Positions 32,173 to 42,102 of a stretch of 64,000 bases of DNA are shown in pieces (within the stretch, counting starts at the first letter, position 1; each line of letters begins with the position of its first letter). Source of the DNA: Bradyrhizobium sp. MOS003. GTDB taxonomy: Bacteria; Pseudomonadota; Alphaproteobacteria; Rhizobiales; Xanthobacteraceae. The stretch lies in contig NZ_PYFW01000005.1 in assembly GCF_003020125.1 (NCBI RefSeq), forward strand, positions 1 through 64,000. Reading direction: 5' to 3'. Both the position numbers and the translations under genes were made by a program. The notes beneath the pieces were generated by a model that was given only the letters and a program-made list of their open reading frames with translations, did not search any database and had not been told where the DNA came from.

Positions 32173-34875
32173 ATGTTCGACGGCCCGTTTGACGTCTTTG
32201 CGCTGATCATCGCGATCATCGCCATCCTGATCGCCATCAAGGCCTCCAGCCAGGCGGCCGAGCTGCGCCGGCGATTCGACGCGCTCGAACAGATGTTTTA
32301 CGCGCAACGGCCGGTCCAGACGCCGCCACCGCTCCCCGCACAGGCGCAGGCTGATGCGCCCGCAACAATGGCCACCGAGCCACCGCCGCTTGCGCCCGAA
32401 GCCGAAGCGGCGCCGTCTCCGCTGGTCACCGAAGAGCTTTCACCGCCGCCGCTCGCAGCGAGCCCCGCGGCTGCAGCACCACCTCCGGTGCCGGCCGCTG
32501 CGCCCGGCTTCGAGGAGCGGCTCGGCACCCGCTGGGTGGTGTGGATCGGCGGCCTTGCGCTGGCGCTCGGCGGCTTCTTCATGGTGCGCTATTCGATCGA
32601 GGCCGGCCTGCTCGGCCCCGGCGTGCGCGTGTTCCTGGGAGGCCTGTTCGCCGCCGCGCTGCTCGGGGCCGGCGAGTGGTCGCGGCGCAAGGAAAGCATT
32701 TCGAACATCCAGGCGCTGCCGATCGCCAACATCCCGGCGATCCTCACCGCAGCGGGTACGGCCGTCGCGTTCGCGACCGTCTATGCGGCTTACGCGCTCT
32801 ACGGCTTCCTGGTGCCCGCGACCGCCTTCGTGCTGCTCGGCATCGTGGCCATGTGCACGCTCGCCGCCGCACTGCTGCACGGACCCGCGCTCGCCGGCCT
32901 CGGCGTGGTCGGCGCCTTCGTGACGCCACTCCTCGTCTCCAGCGGCAAGCCGGACTATTGGGCGCTCTACATCTATCTTGCCGTCGTTACTGCCGCGAGC
33001 TTCGGCCTCGCCCGGATCCGGCTGTGGCGCTGGCTCGCGGTGACCACCATCGCTTTCGCCGTGCTGTGGATCTTCCCGGGTCTCGACACCGAGCAGGTGC
33101 AGGTCGCGCCGCACGCCTTCCATGCCATCGCAGGCTTCGTGCTCGCCGCACTGCTCGTCGTCTGCGGCTTCATGTTCGGCCCCAGCAGCGAGGATGGCGA
33201 GATCGAGCCGGTCTCATCGAGCTCGCTCGGCGCCTACCTGTTCGGCGCAATGCTGATCGTGCTGTCGAGCGCACATGCGGACCTGGCGCTGATCGCGTTC
33301 GCGCTTCTCGTCGGCGCGACGCTACTCGTCGCCTGGCGTGCGCCGGCGGCCACCGGCGCGCTCGGCGCGGCCGCGGCGGCCGTCTTCATCGTGTTCGCGG
33401 AATGGGCGGTGCGCGCCAACCCCGATATGCTGGTGCTGCCCGGCGGCGCGATGTCCGGTATCGGGCCGACCGCGATCGACAGCTCGGTGACGCTGCATCT
33501 GGTGATGGCCGCGATCTTCGCCATCGGCTTCGGCGTTGCCGGCTTCCTCGCGCAGGGCCGCTCCAACTCGGCGATCATTCCCGTGGTGTGGTCGGCGGCG
33601 GCTGTCGCCACACCGATCGCGATCCTCGTCGCGCTCTACGCCCGCATCGCCCATCTCGACCGCTCGATCCCGTTCGCGATCCTGGCCGTCCTGCTCGCAG
33701 CCGCCTTCGGCGCGGCGACCGAGGCGCTTGCGCGCCGCGAAGATCGACCGGGCGTGGCAATCTCGACCGCACTTTTCGCGACTGGCACGCTCGGCGCGCT
33801 GGCGCTGGCACTGACGTTCGCTCTGGAAAAGGGCTGGCTCACGATTGCCCTGGCGTTGATGTCGCTCGGCACCGCCTGGATCTCGCTGCAACGGCCGATC
33901 CCTGTGCTGCGCCGGCTCGCGGCGATCTTCGCCGCGATCGTCACTGCGCGCATTGGCTATGACCCGCGCATCGTCGGCGATGCCGTCGGCACCACGCCGA
34001 TCTTCAACTGGCTGCTGTGGGGCTACGGTCTGCCGGCGGCTTCGTTCTGGGGCGCGAGCATCTTCCTGCGCCGCCGCGCCGACGATCCGCCGCTGCGCAT
34101 GGTCGAGACCGCGGCGATCCTGTTCACCGCGCTGCTCGCCTTCATGGAGGTCCGGCACTTTGCGACCGGCGGCCGCATGACCGCGGCCCCCTCCTTGCTC
34201 GAATTCGCACTGCAAGTGTGTGTCACGCTGGCGATGGCCATCGGGCTCGAGCGCTTGCGGCTGCGCAGCCGCAGCATCGTACACAATGTCGGCGCGGTCG
34301 TGCTCACGGCGATCGCCGGGCTCATCAGCGTGTTCGGCCTCTTGATTCTGGAGAATCCGCTGCTGTGGAGCACCGACGTCGGTGGCGCGGTGTTCAACCT
34401 GCTGCTGCTCGGCTACGCGCTGCCGGCCGTGCTGATGCTACTGCTGTCCTATGCCGTGGCCGGCGAGCGCGGCAAGGTCTACGCCAACACGATCGCTGGT
34501 GGCGCGCTGCTGTTCGCGCTCGCCTATGTCACGCTGGAGATCCGCCGCTTCTATCACGGCCCGATCCTCTCGACCGGCCCGACGACGGGCGCCGAGCAAT
34601 ACACCTATTCGATCGGCTGGCTTGCCTTCGGCGTGGTGTTGCTGGGCGTCGGCATCCTCGTCAACTCAGAGCGCGCGCGGCTGGCCTCGGCCGCCGTCAT
34701 CGCGCTGACGATCCTCAAGGCCTTCGTCATCGACATGTCGACGCTGACCGGCGTCTACCGCGCGCTGTCGTTCATGTGCCTCGGCATCGTGCTGGTCGCG
34801 ATCGGCTGGCTGTACCAGCGCATCCTGTTCCGGCGGCAGGTCGCACCGCCACCGGCTCCGCAGACGGGTGCGTAA
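32173..34875 (+). CDS. DUF2339 multi-pass membrane protein
   Basis: A 900-residue membrane protein. An N-terminal helix (ALIIAIIAILIAIKAS) and a coiled segment are followed by an Ala/Pro-rich linker (about 45-115). The DUF2339 core then begins with GTRWVVWIGGLALALGGFF, and more than 20 hydrophobic segments follow to the C-terminus. Family members are large inner-membrane proteins of unknown function. It runs toward the convergent chemoreceptor gene, leaving 3 bases between stops. Confidence 0.85.
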   Translation: MFDGPFDVFALIIAIIAILIAIKASSQAAELRRRFDALEQMFYAQRPVQTPPPLPAQAQADAPATMATEPPPLAPEAEAAPSPLVTEELSPPPLAASPAAAAPPPVPAAAPGFEERLGTRWVVWIGGLALALGGFFMVRYSIEAGLLGPGVRVFLGGLFAAALLGAGEWSRRKESISNIQALPIANIPAILTAAGTAVAFATVYAAYALYGFLVPATAFVLLGIVAMCTLAAALLHGPALAGLGVVGAFVTPLLVSSGKPDYWALYIYLAVVTAASFGLARIRLWRWLAVTTIAFAVLWIFPGLDTEQVQVAPHAFHAIAGFVLAALLVVCGFMFGPSSEDGEIEPVSSSSLGAYLFGAMLIVLSSAHADLALIAFALLVGATLLVAWRAPAATGALGAAAAAVFIVFAEWAVRANPDMLVLPGGAMSGIGPTAIDSSVTLHLVMAAIFAIGFGVAGFLAQGRSNSAIIPVVWSAAAVATPIAILVALYARIAHLDRSIPFAILAVLLAAAFGAATEALARREDRPGVAISTALFATGTLGALALALTFALEKGWLTIALALMSLGTAWISLQRPIPVLRRLAAIFAAIVTARIGYDPRIVGDAVGTTPIFNWLLWGYGLPAASFWGASIFLRRRADDPPLRMVETAAILFTALLAFMEVRHFATGGRMTAAPSLLEFALQVCVTLAMAIGLERLRLRSRSIVHNVGAVVLTAIAGLISVFGLLILENPLLWSTDVGGAVFNLLLLGYALPAVLMLLLSYAVAGERGKVYANTIAGGALLFALAYVTLEIRRFYHGPILSTGPTTGAEQYTYSIGWLAFGVVLLGVGILVNSERARLASAAVIALTILKAFVIDMSTLTGVYRALSFMCLGIVLVAIGWLYQRILFRRQVAPPPAPQTGA

Positions 34876-34878
34876 AGA

Positions 34879-36567
34879 TCAGGCCGCGCGAACCGATTCC
34901 AGGAATTGCGCGACCTCGACCTTCAGACGGGTGCTGTCGGTCGCGAGCGATTTCGCTGCCGAGAGCACCTCGCCCGAGGCCTCGCCGGTCTCGATCGCAC
35001 CGCGCTGCACGTCGGTGATGTTGGACGAGACCTCCTGCGTGCCGACCGAGGCCTGCTGGACGTTGCGCGAAATCTCCTGCGTCGCGGCGCCCTGCTCCTC
35101 GACAGCGGCGGCGATCGCCGAGGACACCTCGGACAACCGCTCGATGGTGCCGCCGATCTCCTGGATGGCGCTGACGGATTCCTGCGTCGCAGCCTGGATC
35201 CCTGCGACCTGCGCTCCGATCTCGCCGGTCGCTTTCGCGGTCTGCTCGGCCAATGCCTTGACCTCGGACGCGACGACGGCAAAGCCGCGGCCGGCTTCGC
35301 CGGCGCGGGCCGCTTCGATGGTTGCATTCAGCGCCAGCAGGTTGGTCTGGCCGGCGATGGTGTTGATGAGCTCGACGACGTCGCCGATGCGGGAGGCCGC
35401 CTGCGACAGCGCGTTGACCCGGTCGTTGGTCCGCGCCGCCTGCTCGACGGCTTCCGCAGCCATCCGCGCCGAATCCTGCACGCGGCGGCTGATCTCGGTG
35501 ATCGAGGACGACAGCTCTTCCGAGGCGGACGCAACCGCCTGGACGTTGGTGGAGGCTTCCTCGGAGGCGGCCGCGACGACGGTCGCGAGCTCCTGGCCGC
35601 GCTGCGCCGTGCCGCTCAGCGTGGCCGCGGAGGCTTCGAGCTCGGTCGAGGCCGACGACACGGTCTCGACGACCTCGCCGATCATGACCTCGAAATTGCG
35701 CGTGATGGCATCGACGCGGCGGCCACGTTCGATCTTGGCTTCGGCGTCGCGCGCCGCCGCCTCGTCGGCGGCCTTCTTGGCGACCAGCGCCTCCTTGAAT
35801 ATCTGCAGCGCATCCGCCATCGAGCCGATCTCTGTCTTCTCGCCGCGATGCGGCACCTCGGCCGAGAGGTCGCCCTCGCCGAGCGATTGCATCGGCTTGA
35901 TGATCGAGGCGATGCCGCGCGACACGTCGCGCACCAGAAAATAGGCAGCGGCGATCGCGATCAAGACGGCCGCGACGATGATGCCGACCAGCACGCGGAA
36001 GATCAACGCGTAGCTTTCGGCCGCCTGTCTCGTCTCCAGCTCGGCGCCATTGTTGTTGAGCTCGATGCCCTTCTGAAGCAGCGGATCGGCCGCCTGCGCC
36101 ATCTTCGCGACCTTGGTCTGCAGCAACTCGTTGGCGTCGGTCGGGAAGCGCCCGACGCTCTTGCGCGACAGTGCCATCGTCTCCTGCACGCCGTTCAGAT
36201 ATTCGGCCCACGCCTTGGTCCATTGTTCGTACAGCGAGCGCTCTTCCGCGACCGTGATCAGCGGCTCGTAGACCTTGCGGGTCTTTTCGATGCGCTCGCG
36301 CAACGAGGCGAGGCGCTTCTCGGCGGCCTCCTTGCCCTCGGCAGTATCCTGCATCAAGTGCAGGCGGAGCGCGACGCGCAGCTCGTTGATGTCGGCGCGC
36401 ATGGAGCCCAGCGCACGCACGCTCGGCAGCCAGCTCTCCGCAATCTCGACGGTGTGGGAGTTGATGTTTTGCATGGTGCCGATCGCCATCACGCCGACAC
36501 CGGCAAGCGAGAGCACGAGGACCGACAGCACGGTCAGCAGTTTGAAGACGATCGACAATTTCGACAT
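34879..36567 (-). CDS. Methyl-accepting chemotaxis protein (4HB type)
   Basis: Transmembrane chemoreceptor of 562 residues. A first membrane helix (about 8-30) leads to a periplasmic four-helix-bundle domain (about 31-185), then a second helix (IFRVLVGIIVAAVLIAIAAA, about 187-212), HAMP (213-265) and the signalling hairpin, whose tip is GRGFAVVASEVKALAEQTAK. It ends in FLESVRAA, without a CheR/CheB docking pentapeptide. I prefer ATG at 36567 (MSKLSIVFK), which has GGGA upstream, over the start at 36588. It is the first of three neighbouring receptors on the same strand. Confidence 0.92.
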   Translation of the reverse strand: MSKLSIVFKLLTVLSVLVLSLAGVGVMAIGTMQNINSHTVEIAESWLPSVRALGSMRADINELRVALRLHLMQDTAEGKEAAEKRLASLRERIEKTRKVYEPLITVAEERSLYEQWTKAWAEYLNGVQETMALSRKSVGRFPTDANELLQTKVAKMAQAADPLLQKGIELNNNGAELETRQAAESYALIFRVLVGIIVAAVLIAIAAAYFLVRDVSRGIASIIKPMQSLGEGDLSAEVPHRGEKTEIGSMADALQIFKEALVAKKAADEAAARDAEAKIERGRRVDAITRNFEVMIGEVVETVSSASTELEASAATLSGTAQRGQELATVVAAASEEASTNVQAVASASEELSSSITEISRRVQDSARMAAEAVEQAARTNDRVNALSQAASRIGDVVELINTIAGQTNLLALNATIEAARAGEAGRGFAVVASEVKALAEQTAKATGEIGAQVAGIQAATQESVSAIQEIGGTIERLSEVSSAIAAAVEEQGAATQEISRNVQQASVGTQEVSSNITDVQRGAIETGEASGEVLSAAKSLATDSTRLKVEVAQFLESVRAA

Positions 36568-36847
36568 CACACAAATCCCGAAGAACATACAACGCGCAGA
36601 TCACCTACGCCGCAATCGCCTCGACGGACGACTGGACGTGGTCATTCCAATAATGCTGGCTGGTTCTTATCTCGTAAGATTGCGCCCATAATTGCAAACA
36701 GGCGTTAACAGGAAGCTACGTTGAATTACGGAATTCGGCATGGCTCCCGTTATATGATCCGCAACCATCTGTTGCGCCACGGCCGACATCGCGCAGCGCC
36801 ACACCACTGCACCGCTCCGCACCGCGTCGAACGGGGTGGCCGACGAT

Positions 36848-38818
36848 TCAGGCGGCCCGTACCGTCTCCAGGAACCGCGTGACCTCGCTCTTCAAGCGGT
36901 TGCTCTCCTGGGACAATGACTGCGCGGCCGAGTGCACCTGGGCCGAGGCAGCCCCGGTCTCGCCCGCACCGCGCTGGACGTCGCCGATATTCGCCGAGAC
37001 GTCGGAGGTGCCCTGCGCGGCGTGCTGGATGTTGCGGGAGATCTCCTGCGTGGCGGCACCCTGCTCCTCCACCGCAGCAGCGATGGTCGACGAAATCTCC
37101 GACATCCGCGCGATGGTTTCGCCGATCTCCCTGATCGCGCCGACGGACTCTTCCGTCGCGGTCTGGATCGCACCGATGTGCTGACCGATCTCGCCGGTGG
37201 CCTTCGCGGTCTGCTCGGCAAGTGCCTTCACTTCGGTCGCGACCACCGCAAAGCCCTTGCCGGCCTCGCCCGCGCGCGCCGCCTCGATCGTCGCGTTGAG
37301 CGCCAGCAGGTTGGTCTGGGCGGCGATGGTGTTGATCAGCTCGACCACGTCGCCGATGCGGGAAGCGGCCTTGGTCAGCTCGGCGACGCGCGTATTGGTA
37401 CGCTGGGCCTGCCCGACCGCGACGTCGGCGACACGCGCCGATTCCTGCACCTGACGGCTGATCTCGGAGACCGAGGAGGTCAACTCCTCGCTCGCGGACG
37501 ATACCGACTGCACGTTCGCGGAAGCCTCCTCCGAGGCCGCCGCTACGGCGGTGGCGAGGCTATTGCCGCGCTCGGCGGTCCGCGTCAGCGTGCTGGATGA
37601 CGCCTCGAGCTCGGTCGCTGCCGACGACACGGTCTCAATGATCTCGCCGACCGCGCCTTCGAAGCCGTCGGCGAGCCGCTGCATGTCGGCCTTGCGCTGT
37701 GCGCGACCACGCGCCTCGGTTTCCGCCTGCTCGGCGCGCAGCCGCTCGGCCTCCGCCATGTTGGCCTTGAAGACCGCGACCGCTCCGGCCATCTCGCCGA
37801 TCTCGTCCTTGCGGCCGACGCCGGGGATCACCACGGATTTATCGCCGTTTGCCAGGCCGGTCATCGAGCGCACCATGGCGATCAGCGCGGTCGAGATCGA
37901 GCGGCCGATGAAAAAGGCCACGCTTCCCACCAGCAGGATGGAACATCCCAGCGCGACCCACATCCACAGCTTGATCGAGGCTCGCGTCGACGCTTCGTCA
38001 GACTTCGCCGCGTCGTATCGCTGGGCGACGTTCTTTTCGATGTCTTCGAGGACGGGTTCGATCACCCGGAACTCCCTGGACATGGCCGAGCCGTGCGAGG
38101 CCAGATCCTGCGCGCCACCCGCCCAGGTCGAGAAATCACCCTCATACTTGGCGAGCTTTTTGGCGATATCCGCCTTCATGGCCGGGGCAATTGTCGATGC
38201 GTCTACCTGCTTGGAGAAATCCGCCGCGGTCTTCTTGAAAGCCTCCACATATTTCTGGTCGCGACGCAGCATGAAGTCCTTCTCGTGCCGACGCATCATC
38301 AGCATGCCGCTGGTGAGTCGGGGATCGTCTACCTCCTTCAGCTTGGTCTCGATGTCGTGGACCGCGGCGCGCAGCGAACCTGACAAGCCGAGCGTTTCGT
38401 TCAATCCGAGCTTGACCTCGGCCTTCTCGACGGCCGCAAACTCATTCACGTATCTCTCGAACCCGGCGCGGGCCTGCAACACCTTCTCGCCAATCGTCGC
38501 GTCTCCCGCCGCACGCGTCGCGCTCCCGAGGTGATCGAAGTTCCCGACGATGTCGGATGCGAGTTCGGCGTGCCGCTTCGCGTAGGACTGATCGCGACGG
38601 AGCTGGAAGTCCTTCTCGGCCCGGCGAGCTTCGAGCAATTGCTGGGAAACCCGCTGGTTGAGATCGGACATCTTGCGCGCGCTTTCAGCGGCATCGCGCG
38701 ACGTGTCCTGGGAGAGGCTGCCGATCTGGTAGATCGAACCAAAGGCGACGAGCCCGACGAGACCGAACAGCCCGATCGCCATGACCCTGTGAGTGAGGCG
38801 AATGGAAATGCCGCTCAT
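36848..38818 (-). CDS. Methyl-accepting chemotaxis protein (HBM-like sensor domain)
   Basis: A chemoreceptor of 656 residues. After the first membrane helix, the long periplasmic part (about 30-280) has two similar halves, each with an R-R-x-E/H-K-D-F-x-L-R-R-D pattern (RRAEKDFQLRRDQSYAKR and MRRHEKDFMLRRDQKYVEA). This fits the helical bimodular (HBM) sensor. A second membrane helix (VALGCSILLVGSVAFFIG), HAMP and signalling domain follow, ending FLETVRAA. ATG at 38818 has GGAG and AGG upstream; the start at 38845 is less likely. HBM receptors in other bacteria bind organic acids; the ligand here is unknown. Confidence 0.92.
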   Translation of the reverse strand: MSGISIRLTHRVMAIGLFGLVGLVAFGSIYQIGSLSQDTSRDAAESARKMSDLNQRVSQQLLEARRAEKDFQLRRDQSYAKRHAELASDIVGNFDHLGSATRAAGDATIGEKVLQARAGFERYVNEFAAVEKAEVKLGLNETLGLSGSLRAAVHDIETKLKEVDDPRLTSGMLMMRRHEKDFMLRRDQKYVEAFKKTAADFSKQVDASTIAPAMKADIAKKLAKYEGDFSTWAGGAQDLASHGSAMSREFRVIEPVLEDIEKNVAQRYDAAKSDEASTRASIKLWMWVALGCSILLVGSVAFFIGRSISTALIAMVRSMTGLANGDKSVVIPGVGRKDEIGEMAGAVAVFKANMAEAERLRAEQAETEARGRAQRKADMQRLADGFEGAVGEIIETVSSAATELEASSSTLTRTAERGNSLATAVAAASEEASANVQSVSSASEELTSSVSEISRQVQESARVADVAVGQAQRTNTRVAELTKAASRIGDVVELINTIAAQTNLLALNATIEAARAGEAGKGFAVVATEVKALAEQTAKATGEIGQHIGAIQTATEESVGAIREIGETIARMSEISSTIAAAVEEQGAATQEISRNIQHAAQGTSDVSANIGDVQRGAGETGAASAQVHSAAQSLSQESNRLKSEVTRFLETVRAA

Positions 38819-39019
38819 GAACCTGCTCCAACGATTGAGACGCAATGCGCGATGGGCGACTTGGCGCCCGGAATATTGCGGGCATCATGACTGCGTCGCT
38901 TTTCCGGAAGGTTAACCTTGCGTGGGCGAGCACGGCGTCGAGATGCGAACGCGCGCAGCCGCCGCGGGGTTACGCGCGACGGTTGCAGATCAAGGTTTGG
39001 CGAAGGGCGCCGCCGCCGG

Positions 39020-40762
39020 TCAGGCGGCGCGCACGGTGTCGAGAAATCTGCCGACCTCGATCTTGAGGCGGTTGCTGTCGCCGGACAGCATCTGCGCGGC
39101 GGACAGCACCTGCGAGGACGCGGAGCCGGTTTCGCTCGCGCCACGCTGTACGTCGGTGATGTTGGAGGACACCTGATGGGTGCCTTCCGCCGCCTGCTGC
39201 ACGTTGCGGGAGATCTCCTGCGTCGCCGCGCCCTGCTCTTCGACGGCAGCTGCGATGGTCGAGGAGATCTCCGACAGCTTCTCGATGGTGTGGCTGATGT
39301 CCTTGATCGCGCCGACCGAATGCTCGGTGGCGGTCTGAATACTGGCGATCTGCTGGCCGATCTCGCCGGTCGCCTTCGCAGTCTGCTCCGCGAGCGCCTT
39401 GACCTCGGAGGCGACGACGGCAAAGCCGCGGCCTGCTTCACCGGCGCGCGCGGCCTCGATGGTTGCATTGAGCGCCAGCAGATTGGTCTGGCCGGCGATG
39501 GTGTTGATCAGTTCGACCACGTCCCCGATCCGCGCCGCGGCGGCGGAAAGCTCGCCGACACGGTCGGTCGTGGTGCGGGCCTGGCTCACGGCCTCGCCGG
39601 CGACGCGGGCGGATTCCTGCACCTGGCGGCTGATCTCCGTGATCGACGACGACAGCTCCTCGGTCGCGGACGCCACCGACTGCACGTTGGTGGACGCCTC
39701 CTCAGAGGCGGCAGCAACCATGGTGGTGAGTTCCTGCGTGCGCTCTGCGGTCGAGGTCAGCATGGTGGCGGATGCCTCGAGCTCGGTCGAGGCCGACGAC
39801 ACCGTGCCGACGATCTCGCCGACCGCCGACTCGAAAGTGTCCGCGAGCTTGCGCATCTCTGCCTTGCGATGCTCTGCAGCGATCTGATCCTGCCGCACCT
39901 TGGCTTCCACTTCCTCGCGCGCCTTCTGCTCTGACACCACCTTAAATTTTTCGACGGCACCAGCGACCTCGCCGACCTCGTCCTTGCGGCCGAGGCCCGG
40001 CAGCACCACGGAGAAATCTCCGCCGGCGAGCTTCTCCATCGCCGCCGTCAGCGCCCGCATGGGCCGCGCGATGCTGAAGACGGAGAAGACGCACGCACCG
40101 ATCAAGACGAGCGCGGCCAGAACGCCGGTGACGAGTGAGGTCCGTGCAACTGAGGCGGCCTCGGCTTCCGCGGCTGCGCGCGCCTCGACGCTCCTCTGCT
40201 TGGCGAAATCGGTGATCTGGTTGGTCAACTCGGAAATCTCTGCGTTGATCGGCGCGAGCGTTCCCTTGCGAAAATGATCGACGTCGGCCACGAGCTTGGC
40301 GAGCTGCGCCCCGGCTTCGCCGTCCTTCTTCCCCTCCAGCGCGAGCTCCTGCTTGCGCATGGCCTCGATCTGCTGCTGGCCCTTGCCGAATTCGCCGATC
40401 AACACGGTCAGGCGGTCGATCCGCTTGCGGTTTTCCGGCGAGTGCGAAAGCTTCGCCATTTCGCTCGAAAATTTGCTGGCGGCGGTCTGCCGGTCGTTGA
40501 AGTAGGAGACCGCCTTCTGCATCTCGGCCGGCGAGGCGGACGACAGGATGTCGCGGATGCCGATCTGCATGCCCCGGACCGACGCCTTCGCTTCCGCGGC
40601 GTTCTGCGCGATCGCCTGCTGTCCCGACGCGGCATTGCCGAGCTTCTGGACGTCGGCATCTCCGCTCATCTGCAGAAAGATCATGAGCGCGACGAGCCCG
40701 ATGGTCAGCGCCGAAGTGACGGCGAGCTTGGTGCCGATTCGCAGGTTCTGAATGAACATCAT
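39020..40762 (-). CDS. Methyl-accepting chemotaxis protein
   Basis: A chemoreceptor of 580 residues, third of the tandem set. TM1 is in LAVTSALTIGLVALMIFLQM; the periplasmic domain (about 35-190) is helical; TM2 is near LVTGVLAALVLIGACVFSVF; HAMP, then a signalling domain that is near-identical in its tip to the other two receptors and ends FLDTVRAA. ATG at 40762 (or the adjacent ATG at 40759) is preceded by GGGGA about 9 bases upstream; the longer frame to 40840 has no such support. Sensor domains of the three differ, so each should respond to a different cue. Confidence 0.92.
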   Translation of the reverse strand: MMFIQNLRIGTKLAVTSALTIGLVALMIFLQMSGDADVQKLGNAASGQQAIAQNAAEAKASVRGMQIGIRDILSSASPAEMQKAVSYFNDRQTAASKFSSEMAKLSHSPENRKRIDRLTVLIGEFGKGQQQIEAMRKQELALEGKKDGEAGAQLAKLVADVDHFRKGTLAPINAEISELTNQITDFAKQRSVEARAAAEAEAASVARTSLVTGVLAALVLIGACVFSVFSIARPMRALTAAMEKLAGGDFSVVLPGLGRKDEVGEVAGAVEKFKVVSEQKAREEVEAKVRQDQIAAEHRKAEMRKLADTFESAVGEIVGTVSSASTELEASATMLTSTAERTQELTTMVAAASEEASTNVQSVASATEELSSSITEISRQVQESARVAGEAVSQARTTTDRVGELSAAAARIGDVVELINTIAGQTNLLALNATIEAARAGEAGRGFAVVASEVKALAEQTAKATGEIGQQIASIQTATEHSVGAIKDISHTIEKLSEISSTIAAAVEEQGAATQEISRNVQQAAEGTHQVSSNITDVQRGASETGSASSQVLSAAQMLSGDSNRLKIEVGRFLDTVRAA

Positions 40763-40992
40763 TAAAGTATCCCCAAGGGTACGCATTTGCCGCGGCGAAG
40801 CGCGTGAACATTGGGGGAGGTTAACAACGAGGTTCCTCATTAACGTTAAGCAGCACCTCGGCGACCTCAGTAGAAATACGGGAAGAACCGCTCAACCCTC
40901 GGGCTTCCCGCACCTCTTACGTGTGGTGAAATTGGACTTCGCGAATTTACAGGTATCGGCGCCGCCAATGCCGGTCGCACGATCGGCGATCG

Positions 40993-41226
40993 TCAGCGTA
41001 CGCTCTCGCCGAGGAGGCTGATGCGAAAGACCGGCTTCTTGTTCTCGTCGAGCAGCTCCATGCACCACTCGGCATTCGGCTTCAGGCTGCGCGCGATGCC
41101 ACCGAGCAGGTTGGCGCAGACCTCGGTCATCTCGGTCCAGGCGGCTGCGCGATCCTCGAACTCGTACGGCTGGTCGGCGGCGCCGGAATAGCGTCCGGTA
41201 CTGATGCGAAAGAAGTACAGCGACAT
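40993..41226 (-). CDS. DUF6894 family protein (77 aa)
   Basis: It starts MSLYFFRISTGRYSGAADQP and shows the family pattern: an FF-x-x-S/T-G beginning, EFEDRAAAWTEMTEVCANLL helix, then CMELLDENKKPVFRISLLGE strands. Unknown function. A diverged relative is at 12347-12571 within the island. It is transcribed away from the receptor genes' upstream region. Confidence 0.7.
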   Translation of the reverse strand: MSLYFFRISTGRYSGAADQPYEFEDRAAAWTEMTEVCANLLGGIARSLKPNAEWCMELLDENKKPVFRISLLGESVR

Positions 41227-41294
41227 CGTTGAACCCTTTTATCGGGCCGCGCCCCCCGGCCGTACGCAAACTGGAGCGCGAACAGCTACCAACG

Positions 41295-41338
41295 CATGAA
41301 AGCCGCCGTCCGTATGACTACGGCGCGGCGGCTTCATG
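41295..41338. repeat. Long hairpin downstream of the gene at 41391
   Basis: CATGAA..GCCGCCG and TACGGC-GCGGCGGC..TTCATG form an imperfect inverted repeat with a TGAC loop. There is no T run. It lies downstream of the minus-strand gene at 41391-41990 and could stabilise its 3' end. Confidence 0.4.
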
Positions 41339-41390
41339 TTCGATGGGCGTCTTCAACGACCAAGTGCGCGGACCGTCCCGCGCAGCTGTC

Positions 41391-41990
41391 TCACTGGGTC
41401 GAGCGGCGCAGCTCCAGCGGGCCCTCGTTCCTGGCGGGATCGGACTTGATTTCCGACTTCACCGGCTCAAGCCGGCTGCTTTCGACGCGCGGCGTCTCGA
41501 CGCGCGCGGCCACTTCGGTGTTGGCCGGGCCGACCGAACCGGTGTGCTCTGCCCTGTGCAGCGAACGCGGCCGCGCCGCAGCGCGGGCCATCAGCATCTG
41601 GTTGCCGCCCTGGTGATGGAAGTCGCAATAGGCGAAGCCCATGCCCGACACCGAGCCGCGGAAGCTGCGATCGTCGGTCTTTTCCAGGTTGAAACAGGGC
41701 TCGAACGGGATGCCCTTGATCGAGGCGCAGACGTTCTGGCCGCGGATCTGGAGCGTATTGCCGGGCAGGCGGAGATGTTTGACCGGGCCCGCGCCGGAGA
41801 ACTGCACCGCGCCGGCGGCACCGAGATCGTCCAGGATACGGCCCGCGCCGCGGGTACCGTCGAAACAGGTGAAGGCAAACACCTTGCCCGCCACGAAGCG
41901 GCGCGCCTCATCGGCGTTCATGCTTCCGGCAAGGGCCGGCGCAAACGTTGCCGCCGCCGTGACAGCCCCCAACACAATACGCGCAAGCAT
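41391..41990 (-). CDS. Secreted conserved hypothetical protein (199 aa)
   Basis: Signal peptide MLARIVLGAVTAAATFAPAL ends near LAGS. The mature part (about 25-135) has MNADEARRFVAGKVFAFTCF, GTRGAGRILDDLGAAGAVQF, RLPGNTLQIRGQNVCASIKG and EPCFNLEKTDDRSFRG, with several cysteines that could pair. The last 60 residues are polar, rich in Glu, Arg, Pro and Ser, and look disordered. I recall similar proteins in Bradyrhizobium genomes but no function. Confidence 0.7.
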   Translation of the reverse strand: MLARIVLGAVTAAATFAPALAGSMNADEARRFVAGKVFAFTCFDGTRGAGRILDDLGAAGAVQFSGAGPVKHLRLPGNTLQIRGQNVCASIKGIPFEPCFNLEKTDDRSFRGSVSGMGFAYCDFHHQGGNQMLMARAAARPRSLHRAEHTGSVGPANTEVAARVETPRVESSRLEPVKSEIKSDPARNEGPLELRRSTQ

Positions 41991-42102
41991 GCTCTACTCC
42001 GAACCAACCCCAGCGCGGGCGATGCCTTATCTCTTTACCCGCTGCTTACCATACTAACCATGGCGACATTGAAGCAGCTTGGTTGGTAAAGTCTGAACGG
42101 CG

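Noticed and set aside
34906..36708. Plus-strand 600-codon frame opposite the first chemoreceptor, with similar ones opposite the others
   Set aside because: Gly/Arg/Leu-rich antisense of receptor genes; no domains and no start signals.
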